A stretch of 64,000 nt of DNA, from positions 2,914,001-2,978,000 of the forward strand of contig NZ_CP125295.1 of assembly GCF_030412785.1 (NCBI RefSeq), in the 5' to 3' direction. The stretch is from Paraburkholderia sabiae. Lineage in GTDB: Bacteria; Pseudomonadota; Gammaproteobacteria; Burkholderiales; Burkholderiaceae. Under the pieces are notes generated by a model. That model did no database searches, was not told where the DNA came from, and worked only from the letters and a program-made list of their open reading frames with translations. The position numbers were made by a program, and so were the translations under genes. This document shows, piece after piece, positions 57,034-64,000 of this stretch (the first letter of the stretch is position 1; every line of letters begins with the position of its first letter).

Positions 57034-57396
57034 ATGAAGCACTCGACACGACGCGTGACGACGCTCGCCCTTGCACTGGCACTGACACCGCTCGCCGCAT
57101 TCGCCCACGTTTTTCCGCAGAAACAGGAGCCCGGCGCGGGCACGACCGTCGAAGCGCCCGCGAAGGTGACGATCGCCTTCGACGGTCCGCTCGAACCGGC
57201 ATTCAGTTCGCTGACCGTGACGGATGCGTCGGGCAAGCAGGTGAACACCGCGAAATCGACGGTCGATGCGCAGCAGCCGGCCGTCGCGTCCGTCGCACTA
57301 CCGACGTTGGCGGCGGGCAAATACACGGTGCATTGGGTGGCCGTGGCATCGGACGGTCATCGCACGCACGGCGACTATTCGTTCAACGTGAAGTAA
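57034..57396 (+). CDS. copC: CopC periplasmic copper-binding protein
   Basis: A 120-residue protein: signal peptide to residue 24 (AAFA), mature N-terminal His at H25 (HVFPQ), which in CopC coordinates Cu(II) with its free amine, and the C-terminal HWVAVASDGHRTHGDYSFNV with the conserved Asp and His ligands. The Met-rich Cu(I) site of longer CopC is absent, so this is the Cu(II)-only type. CGAGGA precedes the ATG. Last gene of the cluster; no CopD follows. Confidence 0.9.
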   Translation: MKHSTRRVTTLALALALTPLAAFAHVFPQKQEPGAGTTVEAPAKVTIAFDGPLEPAFSSLTVTDASGKQVNTAKSTVDAQQPAVASVALPTLAAGKYTVHWVAVASDGHRTHGDYSFNVK

Positions 57397-57598
57397 CGTC
57401 TGGAGCACGGCCCCCTCTGCTGCAAGGCAATAAAAAATGTCGTAAAAACTGGGCTCGAACGTGCAGCGGCAGCGGCATGGCCGCGGTATGGCGCGGCCGT
57501 ACGCCGCATCGAGGGAGGCCGTGCTACTGTCGCGGCAAACGCATGGCACGTCCGGCATGCACGTCTCGTTGACCGTTCAACCCCGCTACGGAGTGTGC

Positions 57599-59062
57599 GT
57601 GAACAATCCGCTGATTTTCGGCTTTGCGCTCGTCGCATTCGATGTCGTGATCTGGCGTTGCGCTGTACCCACCAACGAAGTCGCGCGGCTGCTGGTGCGC
57701 CTGTGCATCTACGCCGCCTTTAGCGCGCTACTGTTCAGTTCCGGTCTGAGCCCCTTCTCGCAGGCGCCGTATGCGGATTCGAGGCCGCTGCATCTGCTCG
57801 GTCAGGTGCTGGAAATCATCTGGTGGCTGATGGGCTCGCGCCTGCTCAGCATGGCGCTCGACACGCTGCTGCTGCCGAAAAGGTGGCGTCGTCAACGGCT
57901 CTTTCAGGACGTGTTCGGCGCACTCGTGTTTCTCGCCGCCGTCGTCGCCGCGCTTGGCTTCGTGCTCGAATTGCCCGTGCGTGGACTCGTCGCGACATCG
58001 GGCGCGCTCGCAATCGTGCTCGGTCTCGCGATCCAGAGCACGCTGAGCGATGTGTTCGCCGGTATCGTGATCAACACGACGGAGCCGTATCACATCGGCA
58101 ACTGGGTCATCATCGACGGCGTCGAGGGCAAGGTGCTGGAGATGAACTGGCGCGCGACGCATCTGCTGACTTCGCAGGGCAACATCGTGATCGTGCCGAA
58201 CGCCGTCGCGGCGAAGGCGAAGATCACGAACACCAGCCGGCCGCCGGAGCTTCACGGCATCACGCTCATGCTCGAGATCACGCCCGAAGCGCGTCCGAGC
58301 ACGGTGATCGCCGCGCTCGAAGCAGCGCTCGCGGGCGTGCGAGCGGTGATCGCCGACCCTGCGCCGTATGCGATCGTGAAGCGGACCAGCGCCAACGCCG
58401 TGATCTACGAAGCGACGGCGTACGTCGACGATACGAGCAAGAAGCTCGCGGTCACCAACGAGCTCTATGACCTGTGCTACCGGCAGCTCGAGGCAGCGGG
58501 CGTTCCGCTGCGGCCGCTCGGCGCCGGCTATGCAGCGCCCGCGCCTGCGCTGGAAGCCGATCCGCGCATGAACCTGCTGCGGCGCGTGGACATCTTTGCT
58601 GCGTTGACGCCGGATGAGTTGAAGGGGCTTTCGCCGCTGCTATCGCGACGCGACTACGAACGCGGCGACACGGTGGTGACGCCGGACAAGGTGCTCGACC
58701 AGTTGACGATCGTCGATTCGGGCGCGCTGTCTGTCGTGGCAGAGGATGCATCCGGTCCTGTCGAGGTGACCCGGCTGGGTCCCGGTGATGCTCTTGGCGA
58801 AGCCGGTCTGCTGGCGGGTATGCCGGCGCGTGTGACCATTACCGCGCTGACCGCGGCGACTGTGTTTCAGTTGAAGAAGGATGATCTGACGCCGTTGTTG
58901 AAGGATAAGCCGGATGTGGCCCGGCTCATGTGCCAGATGTTGTCGAGGAGGAGCGATACGCTCAATAAGCTCGGGACGCCGACGCCTGTTGCTCAGTCGG
59001 AGCAGTCGGTGTTTCAATGGTTACTGGATGGGATGAAGAAGTTGCATGATTTGACGTTTTGA
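57599..59062 (+). CDS. MscS-family channel with C-terminal cyclic-nucleotide-binding-like domain
   Basis: A 487-residue inner-membrane protein. About four to five helices; the pore helix reads TSGALAIVLGLAIQSTLSDV, followed by the beta domain (VIIDGVEGKVLEMNWRATHL, NIVIVPNAV). A cNMP-binding fold follows at about 328-440 (LGPGDALGEAGLLAGMPARV), a fusion known in some MscS paralogues. GTG 57599 has GGAG five bases upstream; an ATG at 57557 would add 14 residues. The 3' end (58880-59062) shifts to T/G-ending codons beside element 5. Confidence 0.88.
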   Translation: MNNPLIFGFALVAFDVVIWRCAVPTNEVARLLVRLCIYAAFSALLFSSGLSPFSQAPYADSRPLHLLGQVLEIIWWLMGSRLLSMALDTLLLPKRWRRQRLFQDVFGALVFLAAVVAALGFVLELPVRGLVATSGALAIVLGLAIQSTLSDVFAGIVINTTEPYHIGNWVIIDGVEGKVLEMNWRATHLLTSQGNIVIVPNAVAAKAKITNTSRPPELHGITLMLEITPEARPSTVIAALEAALAGVRAVIADPAPYAIVKRTSANAVIYEATAYVDDTSKKLAVTNELYDLCYRQLEAAGVPLRPLGAGYAAPAPALEADPRMNLLRRVDIFAALTPDELKGLSPLLSRRDYERGDTVVTPDKVLDQLTIVDSGALSVVAEDASGPVEVTRLGPGDALGEAGLLAGMPARVTITALTAATVFQLKKDDLTPLLKDKPDVARLMCQMLSRRSDTLNKLGTPTPVAQSEQSVFQWLLDGMKKLHDLTF

Positions 59063-59070
59063 TTTTTTTT

Positions 59071-59757
59071 GTCTGCGACGCTAGTCGCCATGTTCGTTTT
59101 TTGTTTTTTGCTGCGCTGGCATCCGCGATTTCACGTCGGTATTCATGCGTCGCCCCTGTGCGGGGCGGCACCTACTTTTCTTTGCAGCGGCAAAGAAAAG
59201 TAGGCAAAAGAAAGCCGCTCACACCGCCAATCCTTGTGTTTGCCTGCGGGCCCCCAACCGGTCCCGCACTCCAAACGGCGCCGCACTTTTTCACGCCCGT
59301 TGCCAGCGCTGCTGGATTTGCATCCCCCACTTCACACTCCCGCGTCACGCGCCGCGTTACCCGGCAGTCCACGGCCGCCCAGGTGGCAAACTGTGTGTAG
59401 GCCGTCGCGCCGGAAATGCACCACTTCGGACTGAAAAGCAGGATCGGTGTCGTAGGATCGCGAACGCGTAAGGTGCGACAACCTACACACAGTTTGCCAC
59501 CTGGGCGGCGTGGGCCATTCGCTGCCGCTGGCTGCGCTACGGGTGACTGGAGTGGGTGATGCATTTGTTCGATGCGTTGGCAACGCGGGTAAGCTAGTGT
59601 GATGCCGTGTGGAGTGCGGGACCGGTTGAGGGCCCGCAGGCGATGACTAGCATTGGCGGTGTGAGCCGCTTTCTTTGCTTACTTTCTTTGCGGCGGCAAA
59701 GAAAGTAAGTGCCGCCCCGCACAGGGGCAACGCATGAACGACGAAGGCAAATCGCGG
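59071..59757. repeat. Composite palindromic element 5 (class B centre)
   Basis: Starts GTCTGCGACGCTAGTCGCCA. Left stem 59171-59204 is the standard one. The right stem (59678-59709) is a variant, CTTACTTTCTTTGC paired perfectly with GCAAAGAAAGTAAG. Inner inverted pairs: CCGCCAAT / ATTGGCGG, GCCTGCGGGCCC / GGGCCCGCAGGC, ACCGGTCCCGCACTCCA and its inverse, and a 23-bp perfect pair at about 59380-59402 and 59483-59505. The right end reads into the start of the ABC ATPase gene. Confidence 0.9.
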
Positions 59758-60471
59758 ATGCCAGCGAAGAACACACCAGTAAAACCACCATCACTAGAAT
59801 GCCGCTCGCTAAGCAAAAGATACCGGGCAAACAGAACAGTCATAGACAGACTGGACCTGAAGCTCGCCGCAGGCGAATTCATAGCCATCATGGGCGACTC
59901 AGGCGTCGGCAAATCGACGCTACTGAACCTGATAGCGGGCCTGGACCGCGCCGACTCAGGCGATGTCCTGATCGACGGCACGCCGATCTCCACCCTCGAT
60001 GACGACGCCGCAACGCGCCTGCGTCGCCAGAAGCTCGGCTTCGTGTTCCAGGCCTTCCACGTGCTCCCACATCTGACGCTCGCGCAAAACGTCGCGCTGC
60101 CGCTGCTGCTGAACGGCCTCGCGCCGCAACGCGCCCACGACATGCTCATGGCCGTCGGTCTCGAAGGCCGCGACGACGACTTGCCGCGTCAGTTGTCGGG
60201 CGGTGAACTGCAACGCGTCGCGATCGCCCGCGCGCTCGTGCATCGTCCGACGCTGATCCTCGCCGACGAGCCCACCGGCAATCTCGACCCCGACACCGCC
60301 CATGAAGTGCTCGCGCTGCTGCGCGAAGAAACCAAAGCGAACGGCGCGGCAACGATGATGGTCACGCACTCGGAAGCCGCCGCCGCCTTCGCCGATCGCG
60401 TGCTCGTGCTCAGCGACGGCAAGCTGCACGCCGCAGACATCTCGCATGCACTGCGCCCTTCGCATGAATGA
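59734..60471 (+). CDS. LolD/AttE-like ABC transporter ATP-binding protein
   Basis: A 245-residue ATPase: Walker A MGDSGVGKST (53-62), signature QLSGGELQRV, Walker B LILADEPTGNLD. These match the MacB/LolD/FtsE group that powers FtsX-like permeases. It is the first gene of a three-gene operon with a fused permease and a lipocalin-like protein, as in AttEFGH. The start codon lies inside the outer end of element 5; a second ATG at 59758 (MPAKNTP) may be the original start. None of the 48 codons from 59758 ends in T, and rare A-ending codons (AGA, CTA, ATA) are frequent. Confidence 0.88.
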   Translation: MNDEGKSRMPAKNTPVKPPSLECRSLSKRYRANRTVIDRLDLKLAAGEFIAIMGDSGVGKSTLLNLIAGLDRADSGDVLIDGTPISTLDDDAATRLRRQKLGFVFQAFHVLPHLTLAQNVALPLLLNGLAPQRAHDMLMAVGLEGRDDDLPRQLSGGELQRVAIARALVHRPTLILADEPTGNLDPDTAHEVLALLREETKANGAATMMVTHSEAAAAFADRVLVLSDGKLHAADISHALRPSHE

Positions 60472-63049
60472 CGCTGTCGTCAACGCAAAAGCGCAGCATG
60501 CGCAACACGCCCGCCACGGCCTGCGCACGCTCACCCGCTGGCTGCTCGCCGCCGAATGGCGGAGCCATAAAGGCCGCGCGCTGATCGCCATCGCGACGAT
60601 CGCGCTCGGCGTCGCGCTCGGCTATGCCGTGCAGCTGATCAACAGCGCCGCGTTCAACGAGTTCTCGGCAGCCGCGCGCAGTCTGTCGGGTCAAGCCGAC
60701 TTGCAGGTGCGCGGCGCACAGCCCGCGTTCGACGAACACGTCTATCCGCAACTCGCGACCCAACCCGGCGTCGCGCTCGCGAGCCCCGTGCTCGAACTCG
60801 ACGTCACCGTGCCGAGTCGCAATGCGCCGCTCAAAGTGCTCGGCATCGACGCGTTCCGAGCGAGCCGCATCGCGCCCGATCTGACGGGCGTGACCAGCAG
60901 CGACACGCCGCTCGACGCCCTCGCCGACGACGCGATCTTCCTCTCGCCCGCCGCGCAGCAATGGCTCGGCGTGCACATCGGCGACACGGTGACGCTGCGC
61001 AGCGGCACGTCCGATGTGCATCTGCGCGTCGCGGGCGGCATCGTCCGCGCGCGGCCCGGACAGCGCATCGCGGTGATGGATATCGCCGCCGCGCAATGGC
61101 GCTTCGGACGCGTCGGCAAGCTGTCGCGCGTCGATCTGCAACTCGAACGCGGCGTCGATCGCGAACGCTTCCGGCGCGCATTGCAGGAGCGGCTCGGCAG
61201 CCGCTTCGCGGTGGGCGAGACGCACGATATCGAAAGCCGCACCGACCGTCTGTCGCGTGCGTATCGGATCAACATGAACGTGCTCGCACTCGTCGCGCTC
61301 TTCACCGGCGCGTTTCTCGTGTTCTCGACGCAGGCGCTCGGCGTCGTGCGCCGCCGCGCGCAATTCGCGATGCTGCGCGTGCTCGGCATCACGCGTGCGC
61401 AGTTGCTGCGGCAAATCCTGCTCGAAGGCGCGTTGCTCGGCACGCTCGGTTCGATCGCGGGCATCGCGCTCGGCTTAGCGCTCGCTTCGGCCGTGCTGCG
61501 ATTTTTCGGCAGCGATCTGGGCGGCGGCTACTTCCCGGGCGTGCAGCCGACCGTCGGCTTCGAGCCCGTTGCGAGCGCGATCTTCGTCACGCTCGGCATC
61601 GGCGTGTCGCTGCTCGGCAGTCTCGTGCCCGCGCTCGAAGCAGCGCGCGCGCATCCCGCGCCCGCACTCAAGGCAGGCGGCGAAGAAGCCGCGCTCGGCA
61701 AGCTGTCGACGCCGTGGCCCGCGCTCGTCTGCCTCGTGGTCGGCGTCGCGCTGACGCAAGCGCCGCCCGTCTTCGACGTGCCGATTGCAGGGTATCTCGC
61801 CGTCGCGCTGCTGTTGATCGGCGGCATTGCATTGATGCCGCGCGTCACGTCAATGCTGTTCCGCGCGCTGAGCCGCGCGAGCAACGGACGACGACGCGCA
61901 CCCGTGATCGCGCTGGCGCTCGCGCGGCTCGCTAACGCGCCGGGCCAGGCGTCGATTGCGATGGGCGGCGTGCTGTCGAGTTTCACGTTGATCGTCGCGA
62001 TGGCGATCATGGTGGCGAGCTTCCGGGTTTCGGTGGAAGACTGGCTCGCGCATCTGCTATCCGCCGACGTCTACGTGCGCGTCGCGCCGAACGGCGACAC
62101 AGGCGGGCTGAATCCGCAGCAGCAAACGATGCTTGCCGCCACGCGCGGCATCCGCCACGCGGCGTTCGCGCGCACGTCGCAACTGACGCTCGATCCGTCA
62201 CGGCCGTCAGTCGCGCTGCTCGCGCGCGAAATCGATGCCGCCGATCCCGGCTCCAACTTGCAAATCACAGGCGCGACCTTTCCGCCGTCCGCGTTGCGCG
62301 AAGGCGAGACACCCGTGTGGGCGTCGGAGGCGATGGTCGATCTGTATGGTTATCACGTCGGTCAACGGCTGACGCTGCCGATCGGAGAACACGGCACGCG
62401 CGTCGTCGTGGCGGGCATCTGGCGCGACTATGTGCGGCAGACAGGCGCTCTGGAAATCCGTCTCGCCGACTACCGGCGCCTGACGGGCGACACCAGCGTC
62501 ACCGACGCCGCTCTCACGCTCGAACCCGGCGTCAGCGCCGCGCAGGCAATCGCCGCGATGCGCGCGCTGCCATTCGCGAGCGCGCTCGACTTCGCGCAAC
62601 CGGGCGATATCCGCGCGCGCACCTTGACCATCTTCGACCGCAGCTTTGCCGTCACGTATCTGCTGGAGGCCGTGGCCATCGTGATCGGACTGTTCGGCGT
62701 GGCCGCGACGTTTTCCGCGCAGACCCTGTCGCGTTCGCGCGAGTTCGGCATGCTGCGTCATGTAGGCGTGACGCGCGGACAGATCCTCACGCTGCTCGCG
62801 ACGGAAGGCGGCATGCTCACCGCGCTCGGCATCGCGATGGGTTGCGTGCTCGGCTTCGCGATCAGCCTGATTCTCGTGTTCGTCGTCAATCCGCAGTCGT
62901 TTCACTGGAGCATGTCGCTGCACGTGCCGTGGCTGCTGCTGTCGGTGCTCGCGCTCGTGATGCTCGCGTCGTCGTGTACGACGGCTGTCGCGGCGGGTCG
63001 CCGGGCCGTTTCCGTCGATGCCGTGCGCGCCGTCAGGGAGGACTGGTGA
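60464..63049 (+). CDS. FtsX-like permease, double-domain (AttFG-like)
   Basis: An 861-residue inner-membrane permease. An N-terminal helix (LIAIATIALGVALGYAVQL) is followed by a periplasmic domain, a first FtsX domain (NVLALVALFTGAFLVFSTQA, RRRAQFAMLRVLGITRAQLL), a second periplasmic domain and a second FtsX domain (YLLEAVAIVIGLFGVAATFS, SREFGMLRHVGVTRGQILTL). In AttEFGH systems these halves can be separate genes; here they are one. The ATG at 60464 overlaps the ATPase stop by eight bases. Such systems move lipids or lipoproteins, or act on the envelope. Confidence 0.88.
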   Translation: MNDAVVNAKAQHAQHARHGLRTLTRWLLAAEWRSHKGRALIAIATIALGVALGYAVQLINSAAFNEFSAAARSLSGQADLQVRGAQPAFDEHVYPQLATQPGVALASPVLELDVTVPSRNAPLKVLGIDAFRASRIAPDLTGVTSSDTPLDALADDAIFLSPAAQQWLGVHIGDTVTLRSGTSDVHLRVAGGIVRARPGQRIAVMDIAAAQWRFGRVGKLSRVDLQLERGVDRERFRRALQERLGSRFAVGETHDIESRTDRLSRAYRINMNVLALVALFTGAFLVFSTQALGVVRRRAQFAMLRVLGITRAQLLRQILLEGALLGTLGSIAGIALGLALASAVLRFFGSDLGGGYFPGVQPTVGFEPVASAIFVTLGIGVSLLGSLVPALEAARAHPAPALKAGGEEAALGKLSTPWPALVCLVVGVALTQAPPVFDVPIAGYLAVALLLIGGIALMPRVTSMLFRALSRASNGRRRAPVIALALARLANAPGQASIAMGGVLSSFTLIVAMAIMVASFRVSVEDWLAHLLSADVYVRVAPNGDTGGLNPQQQTMLAATRGIRHAAFARTSQLTLDPSRPSVALLAREIDAADPGSNLQITGATFPPSALREGETPVWASEAMVDLYGYHVGQRLTLPIGEHGTRVVVAGIWRDYVRQTGALEIRLADYRRLTGDTSVTDAALTLEPGVSAAQAIAAMRALPFASALDFAQPGDIRARTLTIFDRSFAVTYLLEAVAIVIGLFGVAATFSAQTLSRSREFGMLRHVGVTRGQILTLLATEGGMLTALGIAMGCVLGFAISLILVFVVNPQSFHWSMSLHVPWLLLSVLALVMLASSCTTAVAAGRRAVSVDAVRAVREDW

Positions 63050-64000
63050 TGCAGCGCCATTTCCTTCCGCTCGCGCTTGCCGCTTTGCTCGGCGTTTCCG
63101 CAGTGTTCGCGGCGCAACCTCAGTTCGCAACCGTCACGCCCGACAAGCGCGTCGAACTGCCCGGCGATACGGGCGCGCATCCGGAGTTTCGCACCGAATG
63201 GTGGTACGCGACGGGTTGGCTCGATACGCCCGATCATCAGCCGCTCGGTTTTCAGATCACGTTCTTCCGCTCCGCGACGGGCCATCCCGCCGACGATCCG
63301 AGCGCGTTCGCGCCGACACAGCTGATCATTGCGCACGCCGCGCTCAGCGATCCGAAGCTCGGCCGGCTCGTGCACGATCAGAAGATCGCGCGGCAAGGCT
63401 TCGGACTCGCCTACGCAAAGCCCGGCAATACCGACGTCCAGCTCGACACGTGGCGCATGGTCCGCGCGCCGGACGGCCATTACGACGTAACCGCCGATGC
63501 CGCCGGCTTCGCGCTGCATCTGACATTCACGCCGACGCAAGCGCCGCTGCTTCAGGGCGACAACGGCTACTCGCGCAAGGGGCCGCTGCCGGAACAGGCG
63601 AGCTACTACTACAGCGAGCCGCAGTTGCGCGTCACGGGCAGCGTCACGCGCCCCGCCGCCGATGGCGCGAGCCGCGCTGCCACGCCGACGCCCGTCACGG
63701 GCAGCGCGTGGCTCGATCACGAATGGTCGAGCACGCTGCTCGCAAGCGATGCCGTCGGCTGGGACTGGCTCGGCGCGAATCTGTCGGACGGCGCGGCTCT
63801 GATGGCGTTCAAGGTCCGCGCCGCCGACGGTCACGCCGTCTGGGCGCACGCCGCGCTGCGCAGCGCCGACGGTCAGGTGAAGCAATACGGCCCCGCCGAC
63901 GTCGACTTCACACCGACGCGCCAATGGCGCTCACCGCGCACGGGCACGCAATATCCCGTGGCGACTGTCGTCCGGACGGGCGATGTTCGCTGGCAACTTG
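63049..64000 (+). CDS. AttH-like lipocalin-fold protein (carotenoid 1,2-hydratase family), 5' part
   Basis: The frame starts at ATG 63049 (overlapping the permease stop, TGATG) with AGGGAGG upstream and stays open to the window end, so the 3' end is missing. The 317 visible residues have a signal peptide (MQRHFLPLALAALLGVSAVF) and the CrtC/AttH pattern HPEFRTEWWYATGWLDT, FQITFFRS, IIAHAALSDP, SYYYSEPQLRVTGSV, GSAWLDHEWSS and VGWDWLGANLSDG. These proteins have two lipocalin-like barrels and may bind a lipid handed over by the neighbouring ABC permease. Confidence 0.88.
   Translation, partial: MQRHFLPLALAALLGVSAVFAAQPQFATVTPDKRVELPGDTGAHPEFRTEWWYATGWLDTPDHQPLGFQITFFRSATGHPADDPSAFAPTQLIIAHAALSDPKLGRLVHDQKIARQGFGLAYAKPGNTDVQLDTWRMVRAPDGHYDVTADAAGFALHLTFTPTQAPLLQGDNGYSRKGPLPEQASYYYSEPQLRVTGSVTRPAADGASRAATPTPVTGSAWLDHEWSSTLLASDAVGWDWLGANLSDGAALMAFKVRAADGHAVWAHAALRSADGQVKQYGPADVDFTPTRQWRSPRTGTQYPVATVVRTGDVRWQL

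Noticed and set aside
1-64000. Prophage, integron, transposon or tRNA-linked island
   Set aside because: I found no integrase, transposase, phage structural gene, tRNA or direct att repeats; the only mobile-looking sequences are the composite palindromes.

Overview
The window is high-GC chromosomal DNA whose gene families point to a beta-proteobacterium of the Burkholderiaceae, most likely Paraburkholderia or Caballeronia. The indicators are two DUF4148 proteins, H-NS proteins of the Burkholderia type, trimeric porins, DUF2970, MocR regulators, and oxalate degradation through formyl-CoA transferase and oxalyl-CoA decarboxylase. I see no tRNA, rRNA, CRISPR array, prophage or transposase. The genus assignment is inference from family content only.

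Layout. 1-7.7 kb: the end of a class I aldolase gene, small conserved proteins (PRC-barrel, DUF2970, DUF1488), a MocR regulator, a DHA2 exporter divergent from a LysR regulator, an H-NS protein with two DNA-binding domains, and a DUF4148 protein. 7.8-12 kb: a compact chemosensory operon (membrane CheA-like kinase, receptor-tip protein, CheX-like protein, CheY) with no CheW, CheB or CheR. 12.2-17.8 kb: a YihY/BrkB protein and a fructose/ribose-type ABC importer with a ROK regulator. 18.5-28.3 kb: an unusual class A penicillin-binding protein, a PuuB-like oxidase with a TetR regulator, a GAF-GAF-GGDEF-EAL protein and a cupin. 28.3-32.2 kb: a TauD-type dioxygenase with a NitT/TauT ABC importer. 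32.5-39.4 kb: two porins, a second DUF4148 protein, a DUF72 protein, an SDR and small proteins.

39.4-52.2 kb is the oxalate region: oxc and frc in one unit, a second frc followed by a FAH-family and a PanE-like gene, the antiporter oxlT, and two paralogous FadR-type GntR regulators. A shared AT-rich sequence with the core GTATATC lies upstream of oxc, the second frc and both regulators, and is a candidate operator. OxlT would exchange oxalate for formate, Frc would make oxalyl-CoA from formyl-CoA, and Oxc would decarboxylate it back to formyl-CoA. 52.4-64 kb holds two unknown proteins, a metallophosphoesterase, DUF1428, a copper-related trio ending in CopC, an MscS channel with a cyclic-nucleotide-type domain, and an AttEFGH-like ABC operon running off the window edge.

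The most unusual signal is non-coding. Five large composite inverted repeats (about 17.85, 23.96, 42.9, 49.16 and 59.07 kb, each 0.6-0.8 kb) share the same hairpin-bearing arms but carry two kinds of centre. The DNA on both sides changes composition: to the left the + strand is poor in C and rich in T and G, to the right it is poor in G and T and rich in A and C, and this reaches into coding sequence at wobble positions. The strand symmetry fits cytosine damage on the 3'-ended single strands left after breaks at the palindromes. That explanation is inference.
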